This document shows, piece by piece, positions 17,595 to 27,522 of a stretch of DNA of 64,000 nt. The stretch is taken from positions 1 through 64,000 of the forward strand of contig CAKQXQ010000009.1 of the NCBI GenBank assembly GCA_934292805.1. Direction: 5' to 3'. Numbering within the stretch: position 1 is the first letter of the stretch; each line of letters begins with the position of its first letter. The stretch is from an uncultured Roseburia sp. (GTDB taxonomy: Bacteria; Bacillota; Clostridia; Lachnospirales; Lachnospiraceae). The notes beneath the pieces were generated by a model. The model worked only from the letters and a program-made list of their open reading frames with translations, had not been told where the DNA came from and did not search any database. The translations under genes were made by a program, and so were the position numbers.

Positions 17595-20500
17595 TTATTG
17601 CTGATTCTCATTTTTCATTCTTTGTAATACATCATCTGCATGATCAAATTTTTCCAGTTTATGATAAGAATATCCCGGAAGTCTGTTATCAAACCCGCAT
17701 ACTGTATGGTATGGGCAATAATCACAGCCGGTCCTGCCATCCAGAGAATATGGATGGACTGAAATATCACCTGCAAATATTTTCTTTCCGGTCTCTTTGA
17801 TCTTCTCCCTGACATAATCTGACATCACCGCAAAATCAGCCGTACTGGCAGCCTTTGAAGTTGCCTTTAAGGTACCATCCGTCTTCTTTCCGATCGGGAT
17901 AACCGAAGAATTTCCGGTGAAATCGGCATCCATTGCCTCATATATCTCCGGATTTTTATTTACCAGTCCATTTAATTTTAACTGTTCTAATACTCTGTTT
18001 CGGATTTCTTCTTCCGTTTCATTATAATAACCATCCACCATCGGATTTTGAATATGATAGTAGAAAATCCCTGCCGGTTCTGCCTTTTTGCCCGGATGCC
18101 GCTTTTCTTCAAGTTCTAAGGCAGCATTCATGTAAACCACGAGCTGTAACTGTAACCCATGATATAGATTTACAAGGGAAAAACTTGTGTTTCCGGATTT
18201 GTAATCAACGATCTTCACATAAACTTTATCTGTAGTCTCATAGGTATCCACTCTGTCGATCCTTCCAAGAAGATTCATCTTCTCCTCATCACTTAACTGA
18301 AAATGGATCGCATCAAGCTTATCAGCCCTTGAGAAAGATACCTCAAAATCACTCGGTACAAATTTTCCTTTCCGGATCTGTGTGGTAAGTGCCCATACCG
18401 TACGTTTCATCGTCTGACGCATCCGGCCGGTCAGATAGCGGTTTCTCACATTTTCAAAAGCCCCTGCATTTTTACATCCGGCGATCGCATCATCCATACT
18501 TTCTTCTATATAAGCATCACACACTTCTTCCGGAATATTAAACCATGTATACTCAGACTTTTCTATTCTTCCCGAAAAATGCTCCAGTGCATCATGATAA
18601 ATATTTCCCATATCAACGCTCGCAAATTCCAGAAGCTGGCGTTCCTTTAACTTCAGTCCATAGTCCAGATAATGTGCATACGCACAGGCAGCAAAACGTT
18701 CCAGCCTTGTAACACTATTGGCTAATGTTGTTCCATACAGTGCCTTCGTCACCGCATGACTGACCGGTTCATCACTGTGTACCTCATACGCAGTCTTTAA
18801 AAGTCTTTCTGCCTCTTCTTTCCATTCTTCATCATCCAGATAATACTTTGCCAGTGCATTCCACAGTTCTTCCCACTCGCAGCAAGCTGCATTTTCTCCT
18901 TCTGTGCCCTCCAAAGCTATTTTTTCCTCGTCTTCTTTGAGCCCTTCCAGGAAAAAGGCCATACTTCCCGCCGGTGTCATAAGGCAGTCTGCCGGTGCTG
19001 CCTCCTCGATTTCTTCTATTGTTATTTCCGGAAACATTTTTAATAATGTTCCAACAAAGTAGGATCTCCTCTGTGCTTTGCCTTCTGCATTGACCTTAGA
19101 AAAAGTCACATAAAGAAAATCCGAAGGCTTCGTCACATTCAGATACAGATAAAAACGCTGGATAAATACCTTTTCTCTTGCTCCCGGTGCAAGTTCCAGA
19201 TTACAGGAAGCCATTTTCTCTCTTTCAAACTGTGAGATGATTCCTCCGGTATTGCCTGCTTTCGGTACAACTCCGTCATTTACCCCTATAAAAAATAAAA
19301 TCTTAATATGGTTCAATCTTGTTCTCTCTATATCACCAACTGTGACATTATCATTTCCCGGAGGGATCACACCGATCTTGGCCGCCTCGAATCCGGCATC
19401 CAGAATGTCTGCATATTCTCTGATCAAAAGCACTTCGTCACCAAGAAAATCAACAATCTTATCGAACAATTCCATTGTGATCTTATAAATCTGGCTGTAT
19501 TCCTTTGCACGGACCATATCCCCCTGCTGCTCGAACTCCTGCTCCTTTTGTTTTAATTTTTGTTCTATTTTTAATTCTTCGATCAATTCATACAATAATG
19601 TTGTCAGCTCTCTGACTGTCTTTTTGTCCGCAAAACCATTCAGAAGCGGTTCAAAAAAATGAAAAACCTCTTCCCTTACCTGATTCATTTCCTCCAGGCT
19701 CTCTTTTTGGGAATCATTTAATACAAAAGTCCATGCTTCCTTCCATTTCTTCTTTCCACGGATTCCCTTTGCAAGCACATAGTTTTCCAGAAGATCGATC
19801 TGGCGTTCTGTAATATCCGTCAGTCCACAGCGTAAGAACCGAAAAACGCTCTCGTAGGAGAAATCCTGTTCCACAACTTCAAGCACCGCACGGATAAACT
19901 CTATAAATGGATGGAATAAAATCGTATGTGTCTGATCGATGAAATATGGGATTTCATATGCACCGAAAATCTCGTCGACATAATTGTCATATAAACTGAC
20001 GTCCCCGGTTACCACCGCGATATCTTTATAGCAATAATTCTTCTCCCGCACACATTTCGTGATCTCGCGTGCCACAAACTTTAGTTCCTCACGCGGATTT
20101 TTCAGGCAGGCGATCCGAAGTTCCTCTTTTTCCTCCCGCCATTTATGATAATAAGGACGGAACAGATTCTGTTCCATAAAATAAAGAGATGGTGCATTTT
20201 TATACCGATGCTTCTTTCCGTCTGACAGCACTACCGGTTCTTTCACTTCCACATGGAGTTCCTCTGCCATTTTCAACAGAACAGACACTGTTTTCTTACT
20301 CATGGCAAAAAGCTCCTGCTCTCCTCTGCAATGGTAGAAATCCTCTCCCGCATCCATTGTCACAGAGACATAGATCCGCTCTGCCAATGTCAGAAGCTTT
20401 CGAAACAGCTGATTCTGAATTGGCGTGAATCCTGTAAATTCATCAAAAATGATCACACTGTCCCTTAAGATCACAGAATCCTCTGCAACATCACATAACA

Positions 20501-21047
20501 GGGACAGCACTTCTTCAGAAGTAATGTATTTTCCTTCCAGATAGTCCGAAAAACTGCGGTACATAACCGAAATATCCTGCATTTTTAAACGCAGAGTATC
20601 CCCGACTTCCTCCGTTTCCAGAAACTCATCCAGCTTTTCCGGCGACACATTGTACTGCTTCAATTCGGAGATCAATGATTTTACCTCACTGATATATCCC
20701 ATGCGGTTTAAATTTCCGCCCAGGACTTTCAGATTTTTCTTCTGTTCCTCCGCTATTTTACGAAGGACAAGGTTTTTCCCCGTCTCTTCCAATACACGCA
20801 GATTCTGCTTTCCAAGTTCATCAAACACACGGTAAGAAAGACGTTCAAAACTCAAAACATCGACATTCATGATCGCATGAGAATCCTGCAAACGTACCAG
20901 CTCCCTCTGTGTCTGCATTGTAAACTGTTCCGGTACGATCACCAGATAGTTCCTGTTCGGATAGTTTGCTGCTTCATTTAATATTTTTTCATATAAATAA
21001 ATGGATTTTCCACTTCCCGAATTTCCAAAAATAAATTGCAGTGACAT
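17595..21047 (-). CDS. addB: ATP-dependent nuclease subunit B
   Basis: Partner of AddA; in the family it scans for Chi and carries the second nuclease site. The product of 1150 residues starts MSLQFIFGNSGSGKS with a Walker A. The nuclease region has the motif VKIVDYKSGN, and four cysteines (one in the AACAYAHY segment, three in CDYCPYHTVC near the C terminus) form the iron-sulfur staple. An ATG at 21047 with AGGAAGGAAG in front fits the family start; the frame is open 33 codons further but includes the promoter. Stops 14 bases before addA. Confidence 0.95.
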   Translation of the reverse strand: MSLQFIFGNSGSGKSIYLYEKILNEAANYPNRNYLVIVPEQFTMQTQRELVRLQDSHAIMNVDVLSFERLSYRVFDELGKQNLRVLEETGKNLVLRKIAEEQKKNLKVLGGNLNRMGYISEVKSLISELKQYNVSPEKLDEFLETEEVGDTLRLKMQDISVMYRSFSDYLEGKYITSEEVLSLLCDVAEDSVILRDSVIIFDEFTGFTPIQNQLFRKLLTLAERIYVSVTMDAGEDFYHCRGEQELFAMSKKTVSVLLKMAEELHVEVKEPVVLSDGKKHRYKNAPSLYFMEQNLFRPYYHKWREEKEELRIACLKNPREELKFVAREITKCVREKNYCYKDIAVVTGDVSLYDNYVDEIFGAYEIPYFIDQTHTILFHPFIEFIRAVLEVVEQDFSYESVFRFLRCGLTDITERQIDLLENYVLAKGIRGKKKWKEAWTFVLNDSQKESLEEMNQVREEVFHFFEPLLNGFADKKTVRELTTLLYELIEELKIEQKLKQKEQEFEQQGDMVRAKEYSQIYKITMELFDKIVDFLGDEVLLIREYADILDAGFEAAKIGVIPPGNDNVTVGDIERTRLNHIKILFFIGVNDGVVPKAGNTGGIISQFEREKMASCNLELAPGAREKVFIQRFYLYLNVTKPSDFLYVTFSKVNAEGKAQRRSYFVGTLLKMFPEITIEEIEEAAPADCLMTPAGSMAFFLEGLKEDEEKIALEGTEGENAACCEWEELWNALAKYYLDDEEWKEEAERLLKTAYEVHSDEPVSHAVTKALYGTTLANSVTRLERFAACAYAHYLDYGLKLKERQLLEFASVDMGNIYHDALEHFSGRIEKSEYTWFNIPEEVCDAYIEESMDDAIAGCKNAGAFENVRNRYLTGRMRQTMKRTVWALTTQIRKGKFVPSDFEVSFSRADKLDAIHFQLSDEEKMNLLGRIDRVDTYETTDKVYVKIVDYKSGNTSFSLVNLYHGLQLQLVVYMNAALELEEKRHPGKKAEPAGIFYYHIQNPMVDGYYNETEEEIRNRVLEQLKLNGLVNKNPEIYEAMDADFTGNSSVIPIGKKTDGTLKATSKAASTADFAVMSDYVREKIKETGKKIFAGDISVHPYSLDGRTGCDYCPYHTVCGFDNRLPGYSYHKLEKFDHADDVLQRMKNENQQ

Positions 21048-21102
21048 GGTTCTTCCTTCCTGTTTTCCTGTCAGATATATCTTACCGACTTCCTGTTTTT
21101 CT

Positions 21103-21132
21103 AATTTAGCATAATAACAGATAAGTCTGCAA
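21103..21132 (-). promoter_or_regulatory. Probable addB promoter
   Basis: TTGCAG (21127-21132) and extended -10 TG-C-TAAATT (21103-21108) on the minus strand, spacer 18. Confidence 0.45.
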
Positions 21133-21155
21133 TATAATCCTGCCATCTACGTACA

Positions 21156-22217
21156 CTATGTTCTTCTGATCCCCTGATTTTTTCGATACTCAGCTGGCGA
21201 TACTCCATATTTTTTACGAAACAGCCGATAAAATGTAGTTCTGTTTTCATAATGAAGCGATTCAATAATCGCTGAAACAGAAAGTTCCGTGTTCAGCAAT
21301 AGCCTGGATGCTTCTTGGAGGCAAATATTTCTTATATAAGCTGCCATTGTAATGCCTGTATGTTCCAAAAAAACCTCACTCAGATAATTTCCATTATAAT
21401 TCATTTCCCGTGAAAGCTCGCTGCGCTCTACTTTGTAAGGATGGCTGTGTATGTACGCTAAAATCCGTTCAAATAATCCCTCCGTATCTTTTATCGTGTA
21501 GTGAATATTATTACACTGATAAAACTCTGGAACCTGCAGAATAGCGATAAGCCTTTTCATAAAGCCTGATACAAAATCCATATATCCCGCCTTTTTCTCT
21601 ATCATTTCCTGCAGCATATGAACGCATATTTCGTTTATCTGCCTGTCTACATTTTCTGTGATCGGATGAAATTCCAGATAATCCATTTCTTTTGTATACG
21701 ATATATTTCTGTTTATAAAATCATCTAACTGAAGTCCTTTTGATCTTTTCTTTTCTGTATTCAGATACTTTTGGATAAATTCTTTAGATAAACTGAAATA
21801 CAGTGCTTCAAAATTTCCAGTCGGGATCTCCATGTGACGTACATTCTGGTTAATAATACATATATCACCTTTCTGGTATCTGTAATACTGATCTTGAATT
21901 ATATAATCCGTTTCCCCATCGATCAGGTACACCATTTCAATATAATTGTGCCGATGCATTTCATAAGACTGCGATGCATTTTTACCAAAATGTACACATA
22001 TGCTATTTTCCGGTGTGACGAGAATATTGTCCTGATAATCCGCTGTATATTTTGAAAGGATCAATAGTATTGAACTTGATAACTGTTGAAAAACTATGTT
22101 CTGATTATTTACTAACACAACATACTCATTGTCTATATATTCTTTTGGTTGTTCCTTATCTATATCTATTTCTATTATTTTATCATTGTCAAAAAAACTA
22201 TGAACTATTTCTATCAT
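21156..22217 (-). CDS. AraC family transcriptional regulator
   Basis: The 353-residue protein has a cupin-like sensor domain in the N-terminal half (MHRHNYIEMVYLIDGETDYI, GDICIINQNVRHME) and a C-terminal pair of helix-turn-helix motifs typical of AraC/XylS (YLSEVFLEHTGITMAAYIRN; VSAIIESLHYENRTTFYRLF; ending KKYGVSPAEYRK). It is divergent from the beta-galactosidase gene with about 160 bases between the starts, so it probably activates that gene in response to a sugar. The ligand is unknown. Confidence 0.92.
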   Translation of the reverse strand: MIEIVHSFFDNDKIIEIDIDKEQPKEYIDNEYVVLVNNQNIVFQQLSSSILLILSKYTADYQDNILVTPENSICVHFGKNASQSYEMHRHNYIEMVYLIDGETDYIIQDQYYRYQKGDICIINQNVRHMEIPTGNFEALYFSLSKEFIQKYLNTEKKRSKGLQLDDFINRNISYTKEMDYLEFHPITENVDRQINEICVHMLQEMIEKKAGYMDFVSGFMKRLIAILQVPEFYQCNNIHYTIKDTEGLFERILAYIHSHPYKVERSELSREMNYNGNYLSEVFLEHTGITMAAYIRNICLQEASRLLLNTELSVSAIIESLHYENRTTFYRLFRKKYGVSPAEYRKNQGIRRT

Positions 22218-22277
22218 CCTTGCTCCTTGTATATGTGGAAATGATACAGATCTTTTCTTTTTATAATGTTAATCACA

Positions 22278-22306
22278 TTGTATGACTATATAGTACCCCA
22301 TATTAT
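22278..22306 (+). promoter_or_regulatory. Promoter of the GH2 beta-galactosidase gene
   Basis: TTGTAT (22278-22283) and TATTAT (22301-22306) with a 17-base spacer. The poor -35 box agrees with dependence on an activator such as the divergent AraC-type protein. Confidence 0.5.
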
Positions 22307-22379
22307 GAATATATACAATATAAACAGCTTAGGTATCAGGCAAAAAATAATGTATGAAAAAAGTACAATGGAGGTTTTT

Positions 22380-24764
22380 ATGAAAAGACAACTTTGGAAT
22401 GATGGCTGGACGTTTTTCACGGAATCCAATCCGGATCCCATTCCAGTCACACTTCCCCATGATGCAATGCTCCACGGAGAACGTTCTCCTTTGAGTCCAG
22501 GGAAAGATGCAATGGGTTATTTTACAGGTGATATTTACCATTACAAAAAAATTTTTAAACTGTCTGAGGCAGAAGTGTCCCATTCAATCCTTTTATTTGA
22601 CGGTGTGTTTCAAAATGTAACTGTAAAACTGAATGGAAAAACGATCGGTTCCCATCACTATGGGTATACACCTTTTGAGATTATTCTTGATCCGGCTTTA
22701 TCCTATAACACTGAAAACGAGCTTGAAGTAATTGCCGATAATTCCAATTTACCTAATTCCAGATGGTATACCGGAGGTGGCATTTACAGAGATGTCTACC
22801 TTCTTACATCCGCTGAAAAATACATCAGACCAACTGGAGTTAAAATTGATACTGTTTCCATCAATCCACCTACTATCCGTATACAGACAGCACTTTCAGC
22901 TGAACCAGTCTGCAACGAATCTGTACATATCGAGATAATGGATAATGGTAAAAAAATTGCAACAGCCATGGGAACAGACAGTACGATCATTCTTCCAGAT
23001 GCAGCTTTATGGTCAGATGAAAAACCAAAGCTTTATTCTGCTGTTATTACACTTTCCGATGGAAACAAAGTTCTCGACAGCGATGTCGTAACCTTTGGTA
23101 TTCGCAAGCTTGCCTGGTCTACCGATGGTTTTTTCGTAAATGATAAAAATACCCTTCTCCGTGGAGGATGTATCCACCATGATAATGGTATTTTAGGTTC
23201 TTGCAGCTATTATGAAGCAGAGCTTCGCAAAATACATCTGTTAAAAGAAAACGGCTATAACGCTGTCCGTATTGCACATAACCCGGCTTCCAAGGCTCTA
23301 TTGGATGCATGTGATGAATGTGGCATGTATGTAATGGACGAAGCGTTCGATATGTGGTATGCCCATAAAAATAAATATGATTATGCTGCTTACTTTATGG
23401 ATGACTACGAATCAGATATCACCGCTATGGTAGAACATGATTATAATCATCCGAGCGTCATTATGTATTCTATTGGAAACGAAGTGAGCGAGCCGGCAAA
23501 ACCGGAAGGAGTAGAAATTGCAATTAAAATGCGTGACCTCATCCGAAATCTTGATTCATCGCGCCCAGTCACTGCCGGAATCAATTTCATGGTTCTGATG
23601 TTAAGCAGTATGGGAAAAGGACTTTATGATGAAGGTGGGCTTGCAGCTGAAAATGCCAGCAAAGCACCTGGAAATAAAACACCGGAAAAGGGAAAAAAAT
23701 CCGGAAGTCTTATGTTCAATACGATGATGACTGTTATGGGAAAAGGTATCAATAAAGTCGGCAATTCCAAAAAGGCAGATCTTGCAGCATCCCCGGTCTT
23801 AGATACGCTTGATATTGCAGGTTACAACTATGCCAATGGCCGGTACAAGAAAGAAGGTCAGAAGCATCCAGACCGCATTATTCTTGGAAGTGAAACCTAT
23901 CCACAGGATATTTACGATAACTGGAAAAAAGTAACTGACCTTCCATATCTGATTGGAGACTTCATGTGGACAGCCTGGGATTATCTTGGAGAAGCTGCGA
24001 TTGGAAGCTGGAATTATGAGGGGATATCCATGGTCAATATCAGATATCCATGGTTATTATCCTGTGCTGGATGCTTTGATATCATCGGCACCCCGGATGC
24101 CCAGGCTGCTTACGCTGCTACTGTCTGGGGGAAACGATCCGTTCCATATATTGGTGTCCAGCCGATCAATCATCCTGGAATCCGTGTCACTAAAGCTGCA
24201 TGGCGCGGTACAAATGCTTTTTCAAGCTGGAGCTGGCGTAACTGTGAAGGTGAAAAAGCCACTGTCGAAATATATGCGGATGCTGATTCCGTAGAATTGT
24301 TTTTAAATGATATAAAAATCGGAAAGAAAAAACTCAGGAAAATGAAAGCTGTTTTCAAAGTTCCTTACAGGAAAGGTACTTTAAAGGCAATCTGTCTGGA
24401 TAAAAACGGAAATCCGCTTGGACAGTCTTCCATCGTTTCTGCCTCTGACAGTCTTCATGTTGAAATCACACAGGAAGCAGCCTACACCGATTCCGGTCTT
24501 GTCTTTGTAGACCTTGCAGTCTCTGATAAAGACCATATTGTTGAGTCAAATGCAGATACCTTACTTACCGTTGATGTAACGAATGGAGAACTGCTCGGTC
24601 TCGGAAGTGCCAAACCCGATCCGACGCTTACTTATACCGGCAATCAGGTGCAGACTTACTATGGCAGAGCCCTGGCTGTCGTCCGGATCCAAAAGGACAT
24701 AAAAACTTCTATCACTGTGACAACCGCTAATGGACACAAGTATACAAAAGAAATCTGTTTATAA
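22380..24764 (+). CDS. Glycoside hydrolase family 2 protein (beta-galactosidase-like)
   Basis: A 794-residue intracellular GH2 enzyme without signal peptide. The N-terminal sugar-binding domain (LPHDAML, FDGVFQNVTVKLNGKTIG) is followed by the immunoglobulin-like domain, the TIM barrel with acid/base E368 in SIGNEVSE and nucleophile E505 in ILGSETYP, and C-terminal beta domains. A Lys/Gly-rich insert of about 90 residues (near 400-480) lies between the two catalytic residues. The ATG at 22380 has GGAGG seven bases upstream; an in-frame extension is not supported. Specificity could also be beta-glucuronide or other beta-glycoside. Confidence 0.9.
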   Translation: MKRQLWNDGWTFFTESNPDPIPVTLPHDAMLHGERSPLSPGKDAMGYFTGDIYHYKKIFKLSEAEVSHSILLFDGVFQNVTVKLNGKTIGSHHYGYTPFEIILDPALSYNTENELEVIADNSNLPNSRWYTGGGIYRDVYLLTSAEKYIRPTGVKIDTVSINPPTIRIQTALSAEPVCNESVHIEIMDNGKKIATAMGTDSTIILPDAALWSDEKPKLYSAVITLSDGNKVLDSDVVTFGIRKLAWSTDGFFVNDKNTLLRGGCIHHDNGILGSCSYYEAELRKIHLLKENGYNAVRIAHNPASKALLDACDECGMYVMDEAFDMWYAHKNKYDYAAYFMDDYESDITAMVEHDYNHPSVIMYSIGNEVSEPAKPEGVEIAIKMRDLIRNLDSSRPVTAGINFMVLMLSSMGKGLYDEGGLAAENASKAPGNKTPEKGKKSGSLMFNTMMTVMGKGINKVGNSKKADLAASPVLDTLDIAGYNYANGRYKKEGQKHPDRIILGSETYPQDIYDNWKKVTDLPYLIGDFMWTAWDYLGEAAIGSWNYEGISMVNIRYPWLLSCAGCFDIIGTPDAQAAYAATVWGKRSVPYIGVQPINHPGIRVTKAAWRGTNAFSSWSWRNCEGEKATVEIYADADSVELFLNDIKIGKKKLRKMKAVFKVPYRKGTLKAICLDKNGNPLGQSSIVSASDSLHVEITQEAAYTDSGLVFVDLAVSDKDHIVESNADTLLTVDVTNGELLGLGSAKPDPTLTYTGNQVQTYYGRALAVVRIQKDIKTSITVTTANGHKYTKEICL

Positions 24765-24811
24765 ATGCTCTGATGAAAACTTTAGACAAAAATATCTATT
24801 GGAAAATCAAC

Positions 24812-24852
24812 AAAATCCGGAGAAACCTTTTACAAGTTTCTCCGGATTTTTA
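24812..24852. terminator. Bidirectional terminator between the GH2 gene and tdk
   Basis: AATCCGGAGAAAC and GTTTCTCCGGATT form a 13-bp stem flanked by A and T runs, so it can serve both convergent genes; it overlaps the tdk stop. Confidence 0.85.
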
Positions 24853-25431
24853 CATCTCATCAAATTTTAAATTGCCGAGATTTCCTTCCCGTAAATGCTT
24901 TCTGCAGAGTGCCACATAGGAATCATTGCCTCCTAGCACAACCTGCTCTCCTTCTCTTACAATGCCGTATTTGTTGTATCTGGCATTGCATTTGGCTGCT
25001 TTTCCACACCAGCAGACGGTACGGATCTCTTCGATCTCATCTGCCCATGCCATAAGCCATATGCTTCCTTCAAATGGTTCATTGCGGAAATCTGCACGCA
25101 GTCCGTAACAGATGACCGGAACATTCAGATCATCCACAAAATGGACAAACTGCTCAATCTGAGCTTTTGTACAGAACTGTGCCTCATCAACGATAATACA
25201 ATCATACTCCCTGATCTCATCATCTGACAGCCTTACCAGTTCTTCGATCCAGATACATTCTTTTTTCAGACCGATGCGCGAGCTGATCACTTTTTCCCCA
25301 TCTCTTGTATCAATCTCAGGTTTTGCTAAAAGTGCCTTCTTCCCACGCTCCCTGTAATTATATTCCACCATTAAAGCATTCGCCGTCTTAGAGCTCCCCA
25401 TTGCTCCGTAACGGAAAAATAGTTTTGCCAT
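24850..25431 (-). CDS. tdk: Thymidine kinase
   Basis: Type II thymidine kinase of 193 residues, phosphorylating thymidine to dTMP in pyrimidine salvage. It has the P loop GAMGSSKT (10-17), the Walker B/lid segment IIVDEAQFCT, and a zinc site made of CWC...C and a later Cys in ALCRKH. Its C terminus reads normally into the shared terminator. It stands alone, downstream of the Na/Pi cotransporter gene's opposite end, and length is typical. Confidence 0.95.
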   Translation of the reverse strand: MAKLFFRYGAMGSSKTANALMVEYNYRERGKKALLAKPEIDTRDGEKVISSRIGLKKECIWIEELVRLSDDEIREYDCIIVDEAQFCTKAQIEQFVHFVDDLNVPVICYGLRADFRNEPFEGSIWLMAWADEIEEIRTVCWCGKAAKCNARYNKYGIVREGEQVVLGGNDSYVALCRKHLREGNLGNLKFDEM

Positions 25432-25485
25432 CTTCTTTCTCCCGGTCAGCTTTCCGGCGTGACAAACATGTCACTGCCATAAAGT

Positions 25486-27276
25486 CTATTTTCCTTCTTT
25501 TTTCTTACGATACCCATTGATATCATATTTTCTTTCGTATTCATCAAAATACATCTGGTACATTTCATTTTTGCGTTCTCTGACACTCTTCAAATACTGA
25601 TGGGTATCAAAATCCGCTGCTTCAATCTCGATCATAGCAACTGCAATGTTAGAACAGTGTGCTGCCATTCTTTCCAGATTGGTAAGCATATCATTAAATG
25701 CAAATCCCTGTTTCATTTCGCATTTTCCGGTACGAAGTCTTGCGATATGACGCAGTTTCAATTCATCACACAAAAGACCGATCAGCTCACGAAGCGGTTC
25801 TACTTTGGCTGCCATTTCAAGATCATCTGTGCAGAATGCATCCACTGCAAGGCTTACACATTCTTTTACTGCACCCTCTAATACAGAAAGCTCATAGGAT
25901 GCTTCGTCTGAGAACGAAATCTTCTTTTCATTTAATTCTTCTGCTACTTCTGAAATATTTACTGCATGGTCTCCAAGACGTTCAAAGTCACTGACTGTGT
26001 GTAAGAACTTGGATACCTGTTTTGCCTGATTTGCATTCATCTCATGCGTAGTCATCTGCATAAGATAAGTACCAAGCTTATCCTCATATTTATCGATCAG
26101 GTTCTCTTTCTCCTGAACCTTATTAAACTTTTCTGTTGAAAACTCATCCATAAGGCTCATTGCTCGAAGGATATTCTTTCTTGCTTTCTTAGCCATACCA
26201 TTCATAGCTGCGTGGCTCTGTGTGATCGCAAGGTCCGGGTAATTTAAAAAACGTTCCTCAAGAAGATCAAAATCTGCCTGATCTTCCTCATCTTCCGGTG
26301 AGTCTTTCACAACTGTGTATACAAGCTTCTCAATAAGCTTGATAAATGGCATAAGAACAAGAATCGTTGCTGCACGGAATACCGTATTCAACAATGCGAT
26401 GAGGATTGGGTTCATTGTCATATCCATAAATGGGAAATGCACGAATGCATTCACAGAATAGAATACAATAGACCAGAATAACATACCAAATAAGTCATTG
26501 AAAAGATAGATCAATGCTGTTCTTTTACCGTTTTTGTTCGTTCCGATAGAAGAAAGTAATACCGGACATGCAGCTCCGACACCGATACCCATCGTAATCG
26601 GGAGTGCTGCGGCGAATGTGATCGATCCACTCATGGACAATGCCTGAAGGATACCGACAGATGCAGATGCACTCTGAAGAACTGCTGTGATCAGAATACC
26701 TGCAAGAATACCTGCTGCCGGATTTTTAAACATTGTGAGGATATTCACAAAGTGTTCGTTATCTTTTAACGGAGATACCGCACCACTCATTGTCTGCATT
26801 CCAACCATCAGGATGGAAAATCCAAGCATGATATCACCGACATTTTTAAATCCGGGCTTTTTAATGAATGTTTTAAAAATAATACCAATAATTGCTACAA
26901 TTGCGGAAATCGTAGCAGTAGATAATAACTGTGCGATCCCGTTTGAACCATCAATATAGGAAAGACAAAGGATCCATCCTGTCACACTGGTTCCGATGTT
27001 GGCACCCATAATGATACCGATCGCCTGTGCGACCTTCATCATACCTGAGTTAACAAAACCTACTACCATAACCGTCGTTGCTGAAGACGACTGGATAATG
27101 GCTGTTACGATCGTTCCAAGTAAAATTCCCTTGATCGGGGTGTTGGTAAGCTTATAGAGTACTAACTCTAACTTATTTCCAGCTACCTTTTTCAATCCGT
27201 CACCCATTAAGGACATACCAAACAGGAACAATGCTACTCCACTGAGCAGCGATAAAATAATTGTAATTGTTGTCAT
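25486..27276 (-). CDS. Na/Pi cotransporter family protein with PhoU-like C-terminal domain
   Basis: A 596-residue membrane protein. The N-terminal 310 residues hold two inverted Na/Pi cotransport repeats, each with the QSSSAT signature (QSSSATTVMVVGF and QSASASVGILQAL). Residues about 340-560 form a PhoU-like helical domain (HAVNISEVAEE, LERMAAHCSNIAVAMIE). Family members import phosphate with sodium or are thought to export it. TTAGGAGC precedes the ATG. A palindrome in the promoter (27429-27445) hints at repression by an unknown factor. Confidence 0.92.
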   Translation of the reverse strand: MTTITIILSLLSGVALFLFGMSLMGDGLKKVAGNKLELVLYKLTNTPIKGILLGTIVTAIIQSSSATTVMVVGFVNSGMMKVAQAIGIIMGANIGTSVTGWILCLSYIDGSNGIAQLLSTATISAIVAIIGIIFKTFIKKPGFKNVGDIMLGFSILMVGMQTMSGAVSPLKDNEHFVNILTMFKNPAAGILAGILITAVLQSASASVGILQALSMSGSITFAAALPITMGIGVGAACPVLLSSIGTNKNGKRTALIYLFNDLFGMLFWSIVFYSVNAFVHFPFMDMTMNPILIALLNTVFRAATILVLMPFIKLIEKLVYTVVKDSPEDEEDQADFDLLEERFLNYPDLAITQSHAAMNGMAKKARKNILRAMSLMDEFSTEKFNKVQEKENLIDKYEDKLGTYLMQMTTHEMNANQAKQVSKFLHTVSDFERLGDHAVNISEVAEELNEKKISFSDEASYELSVLEGAVKECVSLAVDAFCTDDLEMAAKVEPLRELIGLLCDELKLRHIARLRTGKCEMKQGFAFNDMLTNLERMAAHCSNIAVAMIEIEAADFDTHQYLKSVRERKNEMYQMYFDEYERKYDINGYRKKKEGK

Positions 27277-27422
27277 TTGTGCTCCTAACTACGCTATTTC
27301 TTTCTCTCTATCGCGTATGACTGTTATTCACTTCCTGCAGCACCGGATATTGTAATTCATTCATCTACTCCGGCTGTTGTTTTACATAAAATTTACACTC
27401 TTTTTACGTAAACCCGACATTT

Positions 27423-27450
27423 CTATTATACTGTACATAACAGTAAAATC
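27423..27450 (-). promoter_or_regulatory. Na/Pi cotransporter promoter with inverted repeat
   Basis: Minus-strand TATAAT at about 27425-27430 is preceded by the perfect inverted repeat TACTGT-5-ACAGTA (27429-27445) in the spacer; the -35 box is poor. An operator is likely but its protein unknown. Confidence 0.4.
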
Positions 27451-27522
27451 ACAATGATTTTATGTCTCTTTGCTTTATTTTTTACATTTTTCCCATGAAT
27501 TTGTCATTTTTTGCAACAAATA

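Noticed and set aside
21048..21146. N-terminal extension of AddB
   Set aside because: It would span the putative promoter, and the ribosome site and family N terminus support ATG 21047.
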